Shown here: positions 4,440-5,213 of the stretch, piece by piece
Numbering within the stretch: the first letter of the stretch is position 1
Layout: each line of letters opens with the position of its first letter
DNA from: Oscillospiraceae bacterium
GTDB lineage: Bacteria; Bacillota; Clostridia; Oscillospirales; Ruminococcaceae
Reading direction: 5' to 3'
DNA length: 5,213 nucleotides
Assembly (NCBI GenBank): GCA_017424665.1
Contig: JAFOYK010000123.1
Span: 1 to 5,213, forward strand
The notes under the pieces: generated by a model
Told to the model about the DNA's origin: nothing
The model's input: the letters and a program-made list of their open reading frames with translations, nothing else
Databases searched by the model: none
Made by a program: the position numbers and the translations under genes

Positions 4440-5213
4440 TTTTCGCCGTAATTTCCTTTTACCTTATAACCGTCGAAAACAAGAACAAGTTCGCATTTTG
4501 TATATCCGCGGTAATTCGCAAGAATATCCATAAGTATATGCCTTGCGGCATCAAGATTTTCGGAAGCAAGTTTTTTAAGCCCTTCCCAGGCGAAAATTAT
4601 GTTATAACCGTCAACTATAAGATAATCTTTCTTTTTAGGAGCGGAAACTTTATATTCTTTGGGTCTGTCAATAACCGCTTCAGAATATTGCTTTCTGCGA
4701 ATCGGGCCGAATTCCCTTTCCATTATTGCTTCCAGCTCTTTTTCATCAATGCTGAAATTGCGTCGGAAAACTTTTATATTAGGAATAAGCGGAATTCCGT
4801 TTTCGATATTGAAATCAATTCCGCTGGAAACATGCATATGTTTTTCAACTTCGTTCCATTTGATATTTATTCCCGCGCCATGGGAACAGAAAACGGAATC
4901 CGGGCTGTTGAGAACATCCGCTTCCGGATCGTAACCGAATTCCGCAAGAACTTCTTCGGTGTTGTGGCAAGGGGCGTAACCGTCGGAAAAACAGACCAGT
5001 TTTCCCCTTCCGTGGGTATAGGAAAGAACGTCTTTAAGATAGGAACGCATTGTTGAAACTGGCGCACGGCCGGAAATTTCGACCATATCTCCTTTTGTTT
5101 CCGGAGCGCCGAATGTTCCGTTCATTTCACGAACGTCGTTTATGGCCCTTCCTATCTGTTCGGAAGGCACTTCAAGACGGAAAGCGTAGTAAGGTTCAAG
5201 AAGAACGTTTTTC
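4337..5213 (-). CDS. Translation-factor GTPase (EF-G/TetM-like) C-terminus fused to NYN RNase domain, partial and frameshifted
   Basis: Only the 3' part of the gene lies in the window; it enters open at the right edge (in-frame codons from 5212). The first residues, KNVLLEPYYAFRLEVPSEQ, then GRAINDV, EISGRAPVSTMRSYLKDVL and YTHGRGKLVCFSDGYAPCH, match domain V of the EF-G/ribosomal-protection (TetM/TetO-type) GTPase family. A linker (NTEEVLAEFGYDPEADV, SVFCSHGAG, KWNEVEKHMHV) follows. From about 4630 down it becomes a YacP/Rae1-like NYN domain: DYLIVDGYNIIFAWEGL and LVLVFDGYKVKGN, carrying acidic residues expected in the nuclease site. Homology stops at about 4442; the remaining codons to the stop at 4337 are out of frame. 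The true continuation lies in the next frame (4155-4439). Known family biology: ribosomal-protection GTPases release A-site ligands and Rae1 cleaves mRNA in the A site. Resistance to tetracycline cannot be inferred from this part. Confidence 0.87.
   Translation of the reverse strand, partial: KNVLLEPYYAFRLEVPSEQIGRAINDVREMNGTFGAPETKGDMVEISGRAPVSTMRSYLKDVLSYTHGRGKLVCFSDGYAPCHNTEEVLAEFGYDPEADVLNSPDSVFCSHGAGINIKWNEVEKHMHVSSGIDFNIENGIPLIPNIKVFRRNFSIDEKELEAIMEREFGPIRRKQYSEAVIDRPKEYKVSAPKKKDYLIVDGYNIIFAWEGLKKLASENLDAARHILMDILANYRGYTKCELVLVFDGYKVKGNYGENSITTISMLPIPRKTKPAICISKNLFRISEKTIT
4437..4444 (-). other. Apparent one-base deletion in a short homopolymer
   Basis: On the - strand the bases read GAAAATTC, with four A at 4440-4443. 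Adding one A gives GAA AAA TTC, which joins VKGNYGE through a Lys to FDYHDIHVAY without a gap and restores a full NYN domain. The site is not a good programmed -1 signal: the P-site codon GAA would have to re-pair as CGA. A sequencing or assembly indel, or a real null mutation, is more likely. Confidence 0.8.

Noticed and set aside
4328..5056. 242-codon open frame on the + strand
   Set aside because: It is antisense to the GTPase-NYN gene, whose domain motifs are unmistakable; the + translation is low-complexity Phe/Asn/Arg-rich and unrecognisable.

Overview
The window reads as a chromosomal segment from a low-to-moderate GC Firmicute, most likely class Clostridia and plausibly a gut Oscillospiraceae/Ruminococcaceae-type anaerobe. 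This is an inference from protein style: the L10 and L7/L12 sequences, a DAKIIELYNARSE-type sigma factor with its single-pass membrane partner, a membrane-anchored XRE regulator, and a translation-factor GTPase fused to a YacP/Rae1-like NYN nuclease. No mobile element, CRISPR array, tRNA or rRNA is visible.

Layout: bases 1-1050 carry the end of a ribosomal protein operon on the + strand, rplJ (L10) then rplL (L7/L12), closed by a strong hairpin terminator with a GAAA loop. Everything after that is on the - strand and converges on rplL. From right to left on the map, which is the direction of transcription, the order is: the 3' part of a translation-factor GTPase (EF-G/TetM-like domain V) fused to an NYN RNase domain, interrupted by an apparent one-base deletion at 4440-4443; its terminator at about 4126-4156; a sigma-70 family (ECF-like) factor; a translationally coupled single-pass membrane protein that is probably its anti-sigma/sensor; and an XRE-family DNA-binding protein with four predicted membrane helices, which ends back to back with rplL and shares its bidirectional terminator.

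How it fits together: the sigma factor and membrane protein overlap by ATGA and form one operon, with the architecture of a cell-surface signalling module. The XRE gene has its own near-consensus sigma-A promoter (TTGAAA, 17 bp, TATAAT). The -10 box lies inside a 27-bp near-perfect inverted repeat that is either an operator for self-regulation, the sigma operon's terminator, or both. Three genes (rplJ, the XRE gene, the sigma gene) are best explained by TTG starts, judged by Shine-Dalgarno spacing and family N-termini.

Main points of interest: the GTPase-NYN fusion, which joins two ribosome-binding activities in one chain; its apparent frameshift; the uncharacterised 470-residue extracytoplasmic domain of the anti-sigma-like protein; the promoter-embedded palindrome; and the absence of rpoB in the 4.2 kb after rplL.
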